From: Paraburkholderia fungorum
GTDB lineage: Bacteria; Pseudomonadota; Gammaproteobacteria; Burkholderiales; Burkholderiaceae
Direction of reading: 5' to 3'
Length of the DNA stretch: 64,000 bases
Assembly (NCBI RefSeq): GCF_902833645.1
Contig: NZ_CADFGE010000002.1
Span: 251,158-315,157 of the forward strand
The notes below the pieces were generated by a model. It searched no databases. It was not told the origin of the DNA and worked only from the letters and a program-made list of their open reading frames with translations. Made by a program: the position numbers and the translations under genes. Positions 34,680 through 44,101 of this stretch are shown piece after piece (position 1 is the first letter of the stretch; the number at the start of each line of letters is the position of its first letter).

Positions 34680-35834
34680 CTAGCCGGCAAACTGCGCCAG
34701 CACTCGCTCACGAATGGCCGGCCGGATATTCGACTGCGCCATATTGCCTTGATAATGCGCGACCACACGCGGGTTCATCACGCGAAACCACAGTGGCGGC
34801 ACGTACGCGAGCATGATCATCGTCGCGTAACCGGAGGGCAACTGCGGCGCGCCGTCGAAATGACGCAGTGCCTGATAAGAGCGCGTCGGATTCGCATGAT
34901 GATCGGCGTGACGCTGCAACTGGTACAGAAACAGATTCGTCACGATGCGATTGCTGTTCCATGAGTGCTGCGGCTGGCAACGCTCATAACGGCCGCTGGC
35001 GAGCTGTTTGCGGCCGAGCCCGTAGTGCTCCAGATAATTGACCACTTCGAGCAACGAAGCGCCATACACCGCCTGAATCAGCAGAAACGGAATCACCGTT
35101 TTGCCGAACAGCGCAACCATCGCGCCCCACAGCACCGCCGTCATCGCCCACGAATGCAGCACTTCATTGCGCCATGTCCAAGGCGACTTGCCAAGGCGTT
35201 CGAGCCGCTGCTTCTCCAGGCGCCACGCCGACGCGATACTGCCGAATACGGTGCGCGGCAGAAAACGCCAGAACGATTCGCCGTAGCGCGCACTCGCCGG
35301 ATCGGGCGGCGTTGCCACGCGCACATGATGTCCACGATTGTGTTCGACGAAGAAATGACCGTAAGCGACCGGCGCCAGCGTGATCTTGGCGAGCCATCTC
35401 TCGAAGCCGTCGGTCTTGTGGCCGAGTTCGTGCGCGGTGTTGATCGACACGCCGGTCGCGGCGCCCAGCGAGAGCGCGAAACCGAGATAGTCGTACCACG
35501 TCAGCGCGTGCGTGCCGACGATCCACAGTGAGCCGAAGAACGACACATATTCGATGAAGGTGGCGAGATACACCACGCGGCGATAATAGCGCTCCCGTTC
35601 GAACCTGGGGACGACGTCTTCCGGTGGATTGCTCGGATCGTCGCCGATCAGATAGTCGAGCACCGGAATAATGCCGAACACGAAAATCGGCCCGAACCAC
35701 CAGAAGATATGCCAGCCGGTCTGCAACGCCAGATTGGCGGCGTGCAGCGGCAAGGTGATGGTGAGCGCACCGAGCAGCCACAAATAGCGCTTGCCGTCGA
35801 CCCACCGGGCGGGGGCTGCTTGCGATATTGCCAT
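34680..35834 (-). CDS. alkB: Alkane 1-monooxygenase
   Basis: A 384-residue integral-membrane di-iron hydroxylase of the AlkB type, oxidising terminal carbons of n-alkanes. The histidine clusters are present: INTAHELGHK, FFVEHNRGHH, LQRHADHHANP and the NYLEHYGL motif characteristic of AlkB. About six membrane segments are visible before and between them. GGAGGGAGACA gives a strong ribosome site at the ATG 35834. Neither a rubredoxin nor a rubredoxin reductase gene is nearby, so its electron donors must be encoded elsewhere. Xylene monooxygenase is less likely because of NYLEHYGL. Confidence 0.92.
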   Translation of the reverse strand: MAISQAAPARWVDGKRYLWLLGALTITLPLHAANLALQTGWHIFWWFGPIFVFGIIPVLDYLIGDDPSNPPEDVVPRFERERYYRRVVYLATFIEYVSFFGSLWIVGTHALTWYDYLGFALSLGAATGVSINTAHELGHKTDGFERWLAKITLAPVAYGHFFVEHNRGHHVRVATPPDPASARYGESFWRFLPRTVFGSIASAWRLEKQRLERLGKSPWTWRNEVLHSWAMTAVLWGAMVALFGKTVIPFLLIQAVYGASLLEVVNYLEHYGLGRKQLASGRYERCQPQHSWNSNRIVTNLFLYQLQRHADHHANPTRSYQALRHFDGAPQLPSGYATMIMLAYVPPLWFRVMNPRVVAHYQGNMAQSNIRPAIRERVLAQFAG

Positions 35835-36144
35835 TGTCTCCCTCCTTGTTTTATGTCGCCTGGCGGCAGCACGCTGTGCGCTTGCGAACCAGTACGCCTG
35901 TCGGCGGGACGCGCCCGACCCCCAGATTTATATGGCCTGAGCGGTGGGATAGCCAAGGAATTGGCCCAGGTGGGAGGCTCCAAACAAAGGGGCGCTCAAC
36001 GCGGCAGGAAGGATGGGCGTCGAGCGGGTGAATGAAACGGGCGTTTGCCTGTTTGCTGCAGTGCATTTCGGAGCGTCGGCGCCGCCGTCACGCGAAAACG
36101 CGTGCGATCGAAGCCGCATTCACGCGAATCCAGACCGACCACAA
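35835..36144. other. Gene-free stretch upstream of alkB
   Basis: About 310 bases between the alkB start and the ahpF terminator. No supported gene; overlapping short frames on both strands lack ribosome sites and recognisable similarity. It should contain the alkB promoter. I do not see a recognisable alkane-regulator (AlkS- or AraC-type) site. Confidence 0.5.
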
Positions 36145-36172
36145 ACAAAAACGGCGGCCCGCAGGCCGCCGT
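36145..36172 (-). terminator. Intrinsic terminator of ahpC-ahpF
   Basis: Perfect arms ACGGCGGCC and GGCCGCCGT with a four-base loop. On the minus strand the hairpin ends in a short T-run. It begins 22 bases after the ahpF stop. Confidence 0.9.
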
Positions 36173-36193
36173 TCTCTACTCACACAACGCTTA

Positions 36194-37786
36194 TCAAACT
36201 GCCGCTTCAGCTTCCGCCTCGCTGACCACTTCGTCTGCGTCGCTGTTGCGGATCAGGTGATCGAACGCGGAAAGCGACGCCTTCGCACCCTCGCCTACGG
36301 CAATCACGATCTGCTTGAACGGAACCGTGGTCACGTCGCCGGCCGCGAATACGCCCGGCACCGACGTGGCGCCGCGCGCATCGACGACGATCTCGCCGTG
36401 CTTCGACAACTCGACCGTGCCCTTCAGCCATTCGGTGTTCGGCACGAGGCCGATCTGCACGAACACGCCTTCGAGCTCGATGCTCTTCGTTTCGCCCGAG
36501 CGCAGGTCCTTGTAGACCAGACCGTTGACCTTCTTGCCGTCGCCGGTGATCTCCGTAGTCTGTGCCTGCGTCACGATGGTCACGTTGGCGAGACTGCGCA
36601 GCTTGCGTTGCAGCACTTCGTCGGCACGCAGTTGCGCACCGAATTCCAGCAGCGTCACTTCACGCACCAGACCCGCGAGATCGATCGCCGCTTCGACGCC
36701 CGAGTTGCCGCCGCCGATCACCGCCACGCGCTTGCCCTTGAACAGCGGACCATCGCAGTGCGGGCAGTACGCCACGCCGTGGTTACGGTACTCGCGCTCG
36801 CCCGGCACGTTGATTTCGCGCCAACGCGCGCCGGTTGCCAGAACGATCGTCTTTGCCTTCAGCACCGCGCCATTCGCCAGACGCACCTCGTTGATGCGGC
36901 CCGGGATCAGCGCTTCGGCGCGCTGCACGTCCATGATGTCGACTTCGTAGCTCTTCACGTGCTGCTCGAGCGCCATCGCGAACTTCGGTCCTTCCGTTTC
37001 CGTGACGGAGACGAAATTCTCGATCGCCAGCGTATCGAGCACCTGGCCGCCGAAGCGCTCGGCCACCACGCCCGTGGCAATGCCCTTACGCGCCGAGTAA
37101 ATCGCCGCGGCCGCGCCGGCAGGGCCGCCGCCGACGATCAGCGTATCGAACACCGGCTTCTTTTCCAGTTCCTTCGCAGCACGCGCACCGGCATTGGTGT
37201 CGAGCTTGGCAAGGATTTCCTTCACACCGCTGCGGCCCTGGCCAAACACTTCGCCGTTCATGAACATGGTCGGTACCGCCATGATCTGGCGCGCTTCGAC
37301 TTCGTTCTGGAACAGCGCGCCGTCGATCGCCACGTGACGGATGCGCGGGTTGAGCAGCGCCATCACGTTCAGCGCCTGGACGACTTCCGGGCAGTTCTGG
37401 CATGACAGCGAAAAATACGTTTCGAATTGATAGTCGCCGTCGAGATTGCGGATCTGTTCGATCACCGCGTCGTCGAGTTTGACCGGATGGCCGCCGACCT
37501 GCAACAGCGCGAGGACGAGCGACGTGAATTCATGCCCCATCGGAATACCGGCGAAACGGATGCCCGTTTCCTTACCCGGCTCGCCGATCGAAAACGACGG
37601 CTTGCGCTCGCTGTCGCCGCGGCGTTCGATCACGGTGACGCGTTCCGACAACGTCGCGATATCGTTCAGCAACGCCAGCAGCTCTTGCGATTTCGCGCTG
37701 TCGTCGAGCGAAGCAACGATCTCGATAGGTCTGCTAACCTTCTCGAGGTAGGATTTCAACTGAGTCTTGAGATTGGCGTCCAGCAT
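36194..37786 (-). CDS. ahpF: Alkyl hydroperoxide reductase subunit F
   Basis: A 530-residue flavoprotein disulfide reductase that feeds electrons from NADH to AhpC. The N-terminal about 200 residues form the thioredoxin-like NTD, whose redox motif SCQNCPEV is visible near residue 130. FAD binding [22 protein letters not shown] follows. The catalytic CPHC is in [16 protein letters not shown], and NAD binding is [19 protein letters not shown]. The C-terminal FAD loop [16 protein letters not shown] is present. The frame is open to 37891, but the ATG at 37786 begins the canonical [14 protein letters not shown]. It follows ahpC by 148 bases. Confidence 0.95.
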   Translation of the reverse strand: MLDANLKTQLKSYLEKVSRPIEIVASLDDSAKSQELLALLNDIATLSERVTVIERRGDSERKPSFSIGEPGKETGIRFAGIPMGHEFTSLVLALLQVGGHPVKLDDAVIEQIRNLDGDYQFETYFSLSCQNCPEVVQALNVMALLNPRIRHVAIDGALFQNEVEARQIMAVPTMFMNGEVFGQGRSGVKEILAKLDTNAGARAAKELEKKPVFDTLIVGGGPAGAAAAIYSARKGIATGVVAERFGGQVLDTLAIENFVSVTETEGPKFAMALEQHVKSYEVDIMDVQRAEALIPGRINEVRLANGAVLKAKTIVLATGARWREINVPGEREYRNHGVAYCPHCDGPLFKGKRVAVIGGGNSGVEAAIDLAGLVREVTLLEFGAQLRADEVLQRKLRSLANVTIVTQAQTTEITGDGKKVNGLVYKDLRSGETKSIELEGVFVQIGLVPNTEWLKGTVELSKHGEIVVDARGATSVPGVFAAGDVTTVPFKQIVIAVGEGAKASLSAFDHLIRNSDADEVVSEAEAEAAV

Positions 37787-37934
37787 GGCTTTCGATTCCG
37801 TGACGAGGGGTGTTGGGTCCCGCGCTGTGCGCATCCGGATAGGAGCGCGCAGCCCGGAGACGTACGAACCGCGGTAAGACGCGGTCCGCACGGCGATGCG
37901 CCGTGAGGCGCTTACTGCCAGAGGTCTTTAGACC

Positions 37935-38498
37935 TTAGATCTTGCCGATCAGGTCGAGCGACGGGGTCAGCGTTTCAGCGCCCGGCGTCCACTTGGCGGG
38001 GCAAACTTCACCCGGGTGAGCCGCGATGTATTGCGCAGCTTGCACCTTGCGCAGCAGTTCGCCAGCGTCACGGCCAATGCCGTTGTCGTGGATTTCGGCC
38101 AGCTTGATCTCGCCTTCCGGGTTGATCACGAACGTGCCGCGCAGTGCCAGACCTTCTTCTTCGATCAGCACGTCGAAGTTGCGCGAAATCGCCAGCGTCG
38201 GGTCAGCCAGCATCGGGTACTTGATCTTCTGGATCGTGTCCGACGTGTCGTGCCATGCCTTGTGCGTGAAATGCGTATCGGTCGACACGCTGTAGATTTC
38301 GACGCCGAGCTTCTGGAATTCGGCGTAACGGTCGGCCAGGTCGCCCAGTTCGGTCGGGCACACGAAGGTGAAGTCAGCCGGGTAGAAAACGAAAACCGAC
38401 CACTTGCCCTTCAGGTCTTCTTCAGTGACGGTCTGGAAATCGCCGTTGTGATATGCCTGCGCCTTGAACGGTTTGACTTGACTGTTGATGATCGGCAT
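37935..38498 (-). CDS. ahpC: Alkyl hydroperoxide reductase subunit C (peroxiredoxin)
   Basis: A 187-residue typical 2-Cys peroxiredoxin of the AhpC1/Prx1 group. It starts [19 protein letters not shown]. The peroxidatic Cys is in [19 protein letters not shown] and the resolving Cys in [13 protein letters not shown] near residue 165. It reduces hydrogen peroxide and organic peroxides and is regenerated by AhpF, encoded immediately downstream. AAGAGGACTC supports the ATG at 38498. An OxyR-like binding site lies about 70-105 bases upstream. Confidence 0.97.
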   Translation of the reverse strand: MPIINSQVKPFKAQAYHNGDFQTVTEEDLKGKWSVFVFYPADFTFVCPTELGDLADRYAEFQKLGVEIYSVSTDTHFTHKAWHDTSDTIQKIKYPMLADPTLAISRNFDVLIEEEGLALRGTFVINPEGEIKLAEIHDNGIGRDAGELLRKVQAAQYIAAHPGEVCPAKWTPGAETLTPSLDLIGKI

Positions 38499-38566
38499 TT
38501 ACTGAGTCCTCTTTCTGAGTGGTTGGAAAGTGGAGTCAGTATGTCAGACACTGCTTAATAGGTAAA

Positions 38567-38603
38567 GTGGTGTGTTTCAATTATTTTGATAGTTTATTAC
38601 TAT
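38567..38603 (-). promoter_or_regulatory. OxyR-like binding site upstream of ahpC
   Basis: Reading on the minus strand there are four four-base elements with exact seven-base spacing: ATAG, CTAT, ATTG and CCAC (38603 down to 38567). The known OxyR pattern is ATAG-N7-CTAT-N7-ATAG-N7-CTAT. Two elements are perfect, the third has one mismatch and the fourth is weak. The right end overlaps a -35-like TTGAAA, a typical activator position for oxidised OxyR. OxyR control of ahpCF is well established in related bacteria. Confidence 0.75.
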
Positions 38604-38634
38604 TTGAACGGCTGCCGGAGGCTATTGCAGCGCA

Positions 38635-40611
38635 TCAATCTTCCGGTAAATCCTTCATCAGCCGCCAGAGGGTTGTGCGGCCGATGCCCAGCGCCCGGCT
38701 TGCTGCGGCGCGGTTGCCGCCGGCCTGTTCGAGCGCGCGTTCGAGGTCCCGACGGCTGGGTGAACGACGGACCGGACTATCGCCGGTGAGCCTGGTATGA
38801 TCCATCGCGCCGTCCCCGTCTGCGGCCACCTGACGCATCCGCCCGAACTCAGGAAACACCGTTTGCAGGTCCTGCCACTCGTCGCCGGCCGCATTGTTCA
38901 GATAAATAGCGGCGCGCGCGAGCAGATTTTCCAGCTCCCGCACATTGCCAGGCCATGCATAGTGCTCGAACAGGGGCGTGAGAAAGCTCAGCACCCGCTC
39001 GAGCGCAGCCTCCGATAGCCCGTATTGGCGCGCACTGCGCTCCAGCAGGTGCCGCGCCAGTTGTTCGACATCGTCGCGCCTGTCGCGCAGCGGCGGCAAC
39101 GCTATCTGAAGCAGATTCAGACGAAAATACAAATCCGCGCGAAACACGCCCTGCGCGACCAGCGCGTGCAGATCGCGATGTGTGGCGGCAATCACCCGCA
39201 CGTCGACAGGCGTCGCGCGCCCGGCGCCGAGCTTCATCACTTCACGCTCCTGCAACACGCGCAGCAGCCGGCTTTGCAGCGCCGCCGGCATCTCGCCGAT
39301 TTCGTCGAGAAAAATCGTGCCGGTATGGGCGATTTCGAAAAGGCCCGGCTTGCCGCCGCGGCGCGCGCCGGTAAACGCCCCTTCCTCATGGCCGAACAAC
39401 TCGCTTTCGATCAGCCCTTCGGGGAGCGCCGCACAGTTGAAGGCAACGAACGGGTTGCCGCGCCGCCGGCTGGCATTGTGGATGCCCTGCGCGACCAGTT
39501 CCTTGCCGGTGCCGCTTTCGCCGCTCAACAGCACGGTGGCGTCGTGAGCCGCACCCGCGCGGGCGAGCCGCCGCACCCGTTCAAGCGCCGGCGAGTTGCC
39601 GACCAGATCGTCCAGATGGTGCCGTGCGACCAGGTGTTTGGGCCGTTGACTGGTGCGCAGCGAACGGTCGATCCGCTGCGCGACCAGCGCGTCCTGCACC
39701 GTCAGCACCGAGCCCGAACGCAGGCCCTGCTCGACGATCGGCATACAGTTGACGATCAGCGCGCGGCCGCCGATCTGCTCGATTCGCTCCTCGACCGGCA
39801 TGCCATGTTCGAGCGTCCCGCGCAGCAATGGGCCGACAGCGCGTGTCAATTGCGCCGCAACGTCCTGTTCGCGGTCGAGGCCGAGCAGATCCAGCATTGC
39901 CGGATTGATGGCTTCGAGCTGGCCGGCATCGTCGAAGGCGGCCACGCCGTCGCGCAAATGGGCGACGATCGTGTTCAGGCGCACCCGCTTCGATTCCTTC
40001 TGGCGGCTCACGCGCGCCAGTTCAACGGAGCGCTCGAACGCTTCTTCGACCGCGCCGAGCGAGTACAGAAAAACACTCTCCATGCCGGCTTGCTGGGCGA
40101 AATCGCAGGCCATGCCAGGGCCGATGATTACGCTGCAGCCCTCGGCCGCCAGATTCGCGACCGCCAGCCTCACTTCGTCGATCGAGCGATAGGCGCGCTG
40201 CTTCAGACCGATGTTCAGCCATCCGCGCAGGTCCGCGAGTTCGTGCGAGATGGTTTCATGCAGGACGAGGCCGATCTGCGCGCCCGGCCAGCTCGTGGTG
40301 GCGCGGGTGATCGCGCTCAGCACGTCGAAACCGTTCACCTTGACCATCACCACCGGGACGCTCAGGTTGTCGCGCAGGTAGGCGCCGTTCGATCCGGCGG
40401 CCAGTACCACATCGACCGAACCCGCGTCCACGTAGGCCTGCAGGGCCGTAACGGCAGCGCCGTAGCCTTCACGGACCGAAAAGAACCTGGCGCGATCGGC
40501 ATAACGCGGCGCGACCGTCTCGCAAACCGATTGCAAGCGGCTGATACTGACCAGAGCAACACCTGGCAGGCCCGGTTGAGGACCGGCAAGAGACGACGTG
40601 AAAATAGACAC
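38635..40611 (-). CDS. PrpR-like sigma-54-dependent activator
   Basis: About 658 residues. The N-terminal about 200 form the PrpR sensor domain ([33 protein letters not shown], then [18 protein letters not shown]), which in PrpR binds 2-methylcitrate. A PAS-like segment follows (about 215-320). The AAA+ domain has Walker A GESGTGKE, the sigma-54 contact loop GAFTGA, and [11 protein letters not shown] Fis-type helix-turn-helix with [20 protein letters not shown] ends it. In-frame ATG codons further upstream fall inside a 24-bp palindrome. A GGAG lies before the GTG at 40611, which I take as start. It is divergent from the lyase gene, which has a sigma-54 promoter. Confidence 0.88.
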   Translation of the reverse strand: MSIFTSSLAGPQPGLPGVALVSISRLQSVCETVAPRYADRARFFSVREGYGAAVTALQAYVDAGSVDVVLAAGSNGAYLRDNLSVPVVMVKVNGFDVLSAITRATTSWPGAQIGLVLHETISHELADLRGWLNIGLKQRAYRSIDEVRLAVANLAAEGCSVIIGPGMACDFAQQAGMESVFLYSLGAVEEAFERSVELARVSRQKESKRVRLNTIVAHLRDGVAAFDDAGQLEAINPAMLDLLGLDREQDVAAQLTRAVGPLLRGTLEHGMPVEERIEQIGGRALIVNCMPIVEQGLRSGSVLTVQDALVAQRIDRSLRTSQRPKHLVARHHLDDLVGNSPALERVRRLARAGAAHDATVLLSGESGTGKELVAQGIHNASRRRGNPFVAFNCAALPEGLIESELFGHEEGAFTGARRGGKPGLFEIAHTGTIFLDEIGEMPAALQSRLLRVLQEREVMKLGAGRATPVDVRVIAATHRDLHALVAQGVFRADLYFRLNLLQIALPPLRDRRDDVEQLARHLLERSARQYGLSEAALERVLSFLTPLFEHYAWPGNVRELENLLARAAIYLNNAAGDEWQDLQTVFPEFGRMRQVAADGDGAMDHTRLTGDSPVRRSPSRRDLERALEQAGGNRAAASRALGIGRTTLWRLMKDLPED

Positions 40612-40637
40612 TGCAGCGCTCCGTTCACAACTGGAAC

Positions 40638-40661
40638 GTTCCATGAAACGTTTCATGGAAC
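40638..40661. promoter_or_regulatory. Perfect 24-bp palindrome, probable operator of the PrpR-like regulator
   Basis: GTTCCATGAAAC is followed at once by its exact reverse complement. It contains the shorter symmetric core TGAAACGTTTCA. It lies 27 bases upstream of the regulator's preferred start and about 90 bases before the -24/-12 promoter of the lyase gene, a usual distance for a sigma-54 enhancer site. It could be both activator site and autorepression site. Confidence 0.75.
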
Positions 40662-40748
40662 ACACTAGCATTCTGCCACGAACCGAGCCTCTGCTCTCGC
40701 TCAGCCTAAGCTACTGATTGTTCGGCATTAATTCCAGGACCCGGCGAA

Positions 40749-40763
40749 TGGCATGGTTCCTGC
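40749..40763 (+). promoter_or_regulatory. Sigma-54 (-24/-12) promoter of the lyase gene
   Basis: TGGCATGGTTCCTGC places GG and GC exactly ten bases apart, as RpoN requires, with the TGGCAYG consensus on the left and CTGC at the right. It ends 51 bases before the lyase start, and an RpoN-type activator gene is divergent. Confidence 0.8.
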
Positions 40764-40814
40764 GCAGTCAGGCCGAGCTTCTATCACTTACTTCCCATCT
40801 GGAGACATACCGCC

Positions 40815-41696
40815 ATGAGCACTTCCGCCACCCGCCGCGCCGCCTTCCGCGCCAAAGTCAATCAACGCCAGGGTCTGCTCGTGCCGGGCGCCTTTAACGC
40901 GATGAGTGCACGCGTGATCGAGGACGCCGGCTTCGAAGCGATTTACATCACGGGCGCGGGCGTCACCAACATGTCGCTCGGCCTGCCCGATCTCGGCTTC
41001 ATTGGCCTCGCCGAAGTCGCCGAGCATTGCGCGCGGATTCGCGACGCGGTTGCCCTGCCGCTGATCGTCGACGCCGACACCGGCTTCGGCAACGCGCTGA
41101 ATGTACGCCAGACCGTGCGCGTGCTGGAGCGCAGCGGCGCCGACGTGATCCAGTTCGAAGACCAGATCATGCCGAAGAAATGCGGCCACTTCGCCGGCAA
41201 GGAAGTCGTCAGCACGAGCGAAATGGTCGGCAAGATCCGCGCGGCAGTCGATGCCCGCGAAGACGGCAATCTGCAGATCATGGCCCGCACCGACGCGGCT
41301 GCGGTCCACGGCATTGAAGACGCGATCGAACGCGGTCATCGCTTTATCGAAGCCGGTGCGGACATTCTGTTTATCGAAGCAACCGAATCGCTCGCCGATA
41401 TCGAGCGCCTTCCAGGACTGTTCGACAAGCCGCAACTGATCAACATCGTGATCGGCGGCAAGACGCCGGTGCAATCGCGTGAAGCGCTCGCCAAACTCGG
41501 CTACGGCATCGTGCTGTACGCAAACGCGGCGCTGCAAGGCGCGGTGCTCGGCATGCAGCGCGCGCTCGGCACATTGAAGAGCAACGGCCGCCTCGATGAA
41601 GACGCTACGCTGGTCGCGCCGTTCAGCGAACGCCAGCGCCTCGTGAACAAACCGCTGTACGACAAGCTCGACAAGGAGTACGCGGCGAAGGATTGA
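40815..41696 (+). CDS. Isocitrate lyase/PEP mutase family lyase (2-methylisocitrate lyase-like)
   Basis: A 293-residue C-C lyase of the isocitrate lyase/PEP mutase superfamily. Visible motifs: AIYITGAGVTNMSLGLPDLG, PLIVDADTGFGN (Mg-binding Asp), and the catalytic loop MPKKCGHFAGKEVV with KKCGH. IMARTDAAAVHG and FIEATES also fit. PrpB of E. coli has KRCGH and closely similar surroundings, but family members also act on dimethylmalate, oxaloacetate or carboxyphosphonates. No prpC, acnD or prpF gene follows, although the neighbour is a PrpR-like activator. I therefore leave the substrate open. The ATG at 40815 is preceded by GGAGACATACC. Confidence 0.88.
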   Translation: MSTSATRRAAFRAKVNQRQGLLVPGAFNAMSARVIEDAGFEAIYITGAGVTNMSLGLPDLGFIGLAEVAEHCARIRDAVALPLIVDADTGFGNALNVRQTVRVLERSGADVIQFEDQIMPKKCGHFAGKEVVSTSEMVGKIRAAVDAREDGNLQIMARTDAAAVHGIEDAIERGHRFIEAGADILFIEATESLADIERLPGLFDKPQLINIVIGGKTPVQSREALAKLGYGIVLYANAALQGAVLGMQRALGTLKSNGRLDEDATLVAPFSERQRLVNKPLYDKLDKEYAAKD

Positions 41697-41702
41697 GCGG
41701 CA

Positions 41703-41945
41703 GTTCACCTGCTGGCGAAGACCGAACTGTTTCCGGCACCCATCCGCGCGCTCGCCGTCGGCTTGCCTTACGCGCTGACCGCTGCGATCCTCGCAGGTAC
41801 GACCGGGTTTGTTGCGTTACGATTCGAGGCTAGCAGCCATGAGTCGTATCTCGACTGGTACGTCACCGTATGGTCTGCGATCCTGTTGATCGTCTATATC
41901 CGGATGCCGGAAACACGTTTTCGAAAGGTAGTCGCAAAAACATGA
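41703..41945 (+). pseudogene. C-terminal remnant of an MHS-family MFS transporter
   Basis: In one frame this stretch reads LLAKTELFPAPIRALAVGLP and on to YALTAAILAGTTGFVALRFEASS, ending in a last membrane helix and a short basic tail. This is the characteristic C-terminal part of metabolite:proton symporters such as KgtP and related dicarboxylate carriers (ELFP-x-x-IRALGVGLPYAL). The first about 350 residues are absent and no start or ribosome site exists. It lies directly after the lyase gene, as a substrate transporter would in an operon. Probably a deletion relic. Confidence 0.8.
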
Positions 41946-42021
41946 AGTCAACACGCGCTCTGAGTACGCGCCGGCGCAGCGGCGTCAGCGAATCCACACG
42001 CGGTGCGATGAGGAAGAGCTC

Positions 42022-43461
42022 ATGACCGGCGGTGGCGCACGCAATTCGCACGTCGGCTGGCTGCCGTACATTGTGGCCGCCACCTTCTTCATGGAGTATC
42101 TCGACACCACGGTAATCGCCACAGCGCTGCCGCAAATGGCGCACTCGTTCGGCGTCGGACCGAACAGCCTGAGTCTGGGCATGACGGCCTATATGCTGGC
42201 GCTGGCGATTTTCATCCCGGTGAGCGGCTGGGTTGCCGACCGCTGCGGCTCGCGCACGGTGTTCGTCAGCGCGATCGGCGTGTTCACGGTGGCTTCGGTG
42301 TTGTGCGGCTTGTCGCAGAATGTGGCCGAATTTACAGCCGCGCGGCTGCTGCAAGGCATGGGCGGCGCGATGATGGTGCCGGTCGGCCGCCTGATCGTGG
42401 TCCGCAGTACGGAGAAGAGCCGCATGATGCAGGCGATCTCGACCATCACATGGCCGGCGATTGCCGCGCCGGTGATCGGGCCGCCGGTGGGCGGCTTCAT
42501 CACCACGTATGCGAACTGGCGCTGGATCTTTCTGTTGAATGTGCCGTTCGGTCTGGCCGCAATGGCCATTGCGCTCGCGCTGGTGCCTAACCTGCGCGGC
42601 ACCGAACGCAAACCGCTCGACGTCGTCGGGCTCCTGCTGAGCGCCACCACGCTGACGGCGATCCTGTACGGCGCCGAACTGGCGAGCCAGCCCGGCGAGA
42701 ATCCCTGGGTGGCCGGCGCGGTCATCCTCGGCGGCTTGATGATGGGCGTGCTGGCGTTTCAGCACGCAAAACGTCACCCGCATCCGCTAATCGACGTTTC
42801 CACGCTGAAAATCCCGACTTTTTCCGTGACGGTGGTCACCGGCTCGTTCACCCGCATCGGCATTGGCGCGGTGCCGTATCTGATGCCGCTGCTGTTCCAG
42901 GTGGGTTTCGGCTTGTCGGCGTTCAAGTCGGGCCTGTTGTTGCTCGCGAGCGCGCTCGGCAATCTCGGCATGAAGGCCCTGACCACTCGCATCCTGCAAC
43001 GCTATGGTTTCCGCATGGTGTCGATTATCGACGTAACGGTGGCCGGCATTTTCATCATTGCCTGCGGACTGCTGACGCCGAACGTGCCGCTCGTGCTTGT
43101 GTTGTTCGTCGTGTTCATTTACGGCGTGGCGCGCTCGATGCAATTCTCGACGCTTGCCACGCTCGCCTACGCGGACGTCTCACAACCGCAGATGAGCGCG
43201 GCCAGCACGCTATGGAGCGCCGCCGCCCAGATGACGATCGGTCTGGGCATTGCCTTCGGCGCCGTTTCGTTGCGCGCGGCAGCGGTCTTCAATGGCGAGA
43301 CAAGCGGCCACGTTTTCACGCTGGACGATTTCCGTCTGGCGTTTCTGTTTGCCGGTGTGCTGACGCTGGTGTCCGTGACCGGTTACCTGGGCCTCGCGCG
43401 CAACGCGGGACAGAGCATCGGCGGCGGCTCGCGCAGCGTCGAGGGCCCGGCGAAAAGCTGA
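42022..43461 (+). CDS. DHA2-family MFS drug-efflux transporter (EmrB/QacA type)
   Basis: A 479-residue, 14-helix major facilitator. Motifs: FFMEYLDTTVIATALPQMA in helix 1, GWVADRCGSRTVFV (motif A), ARLLQGMGGAMMVPVGRLIV, and PVIGPPVGGFITTYANWRWIFLLNVPFGL, the motif C region typical of DHA2 antiporters. GAGGAAGAG upstream of the ATG is a good ribosome site. It starts 77 bases after a transporter remnant and has no membrane-fusion partner gene. It resembles the single-component efflux transporters of the family. Substrates are unknown. Confidence 0.9.
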   Translation: MTGGGARNSHVGWLPYIVAATFFMEYLDTTVIATALPQMAHSFGVGPNSLSLGMTAYMLALAIFIPVSGWVADRCGSRTVFVSAIGVFTVASVLCGLSQNVAEFTAARLLQGMGGAMMVPVGRLIVVRSTEKSRMMQAISTITWPAIAAPVIGPPVGGFITTYANWRWIFLLNVPFGLAAMAIALALVPNLRGTERKPLDVVGLLLSATTLTAILYGAELASQPGENPWVAGAVILGGLMMGVLAFQHAKRHPHPLIDVSTLKIPTFSVTVVTGSFTRIGIGAVPYLMPLLFQVGFGLSAFKSGLLLLASALGNLGMKALTTRILQRYGFRMVSIIDVTVAGIFIIACGLLTPNVPLVLVLFVVFIYGVARSMQFSTLATLAYADVSQPQMSAASTLWSAAAQMTIGLGIAFGAVSLRAAAVFNGETSGHVFTLDDFRLAFLFAGVLTLVSVTGYLGLARNAGQSIGGGSRSVEGPAKS

Positions 43462-43579
43462 CGACAACGCGGGCCGTGAAGCGGCAATGGAAGCGTGAAT
43501 AGAAACGTAAAGAAAAACCACGCTGCCCTGCCGGCACTGCCTCCTTTGATTGCTGAACCAGAACAGGCGGAGAGACGCG

Positions 43580-44014
43580 ATGCCAGCGAACGAGCTGACA
43601 ATTTCAGACAACAAGGCCGATCTCGACATCGAGATGATCTATGCGTTCCTCTCCCAGCAGACCCCATGGGCGAAGGGCATGCCACGCGAGACGTTCGACC
43701 GGGCGATGGCCGGCTCGCTCTGTTTCGGCGCGTATATCGAAGGCAGGCAGATCGCGTTTGCCCGCCTGATCACAGACCAGGCGACCTTCGCCTACCTGTG
43801 CGACGTCTTCGTGCTGCCGGCCTATCGCGGCAAGGGATACGCTTCGGCGTTGATGAGGCACGTATTTGCCAGCCCACAGTTGACCGGTTTGCGCAGGATC
43901 GTGCTGGTCACGACCGACGCTCACCACGTCTACGAGCCGCACGGCTTCAAAGGACTGACGACGCCGGAGCGTTATATGGAACTGCACAATCCGGACGTCT
44001 ACAAGACTGCTTGA
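43580..44014 (+). CDS. GNAT-family N-acetyltransferase
   Basis: A 144-residue protein with the GNAT core: LCFGAYIEGRQIAFARLITD, YLCDVFVLPAYRGKGYASALM (the acetyl-CoA-binding R/Q-x-x-G-x-G/A motif as YRGKGYA), and IVLVTTDAHHVYEPHGF. This pattern matches small acetyltransferases of the YjdJ/PA4866-like group. GGAGAG lies just before the ATG at 43580; the frame is open 30 bases further upstream. The acceptor is unknown. It follows the efflux gene after about 120 bases. Confidence 0.87.
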   Translation: MPANELTISDNKADLDIEMIYAFLSQQTPWAKGMPRETFDRAMAGSLCFGAYIEGRQIAFARLITDQATFAYLCDVFVLPAYRGKGYASALMRHVFASPQLTGLRRIVLVTTDAHHVYEPHGFKGLTTPERYMELHNPDVYKTA

Positions 44015-44101
44015 GCGAAGCACGGGCGGCCGGACGCCGGTCCGGGCGTCACGCGGCCGAATAGCGGAAAAATCGCGCCCCTCGCGCGTATTGCTTGCGC
44101 G

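Noticed and set aside
36032..37405. 457-codon plus-strand frame opposite ahpF
   Set aside because: Antisense shadow starting in the intergenic region. ahpF is unambiguous.
39025..40668. 547-codon open frame on the plus strand opposite the PrpR-like gene
   Set aside because: Antisense of a complete sigma-54 activator with all motifs. The frame has no ribosome site and no recognisable domain.
40815..41696. Naming the lyase prpB outright
   Set aside because: The superfamily is clear but the remaining methylcitrate-cycle genes are absent and the catalytic loop fits several substrates.
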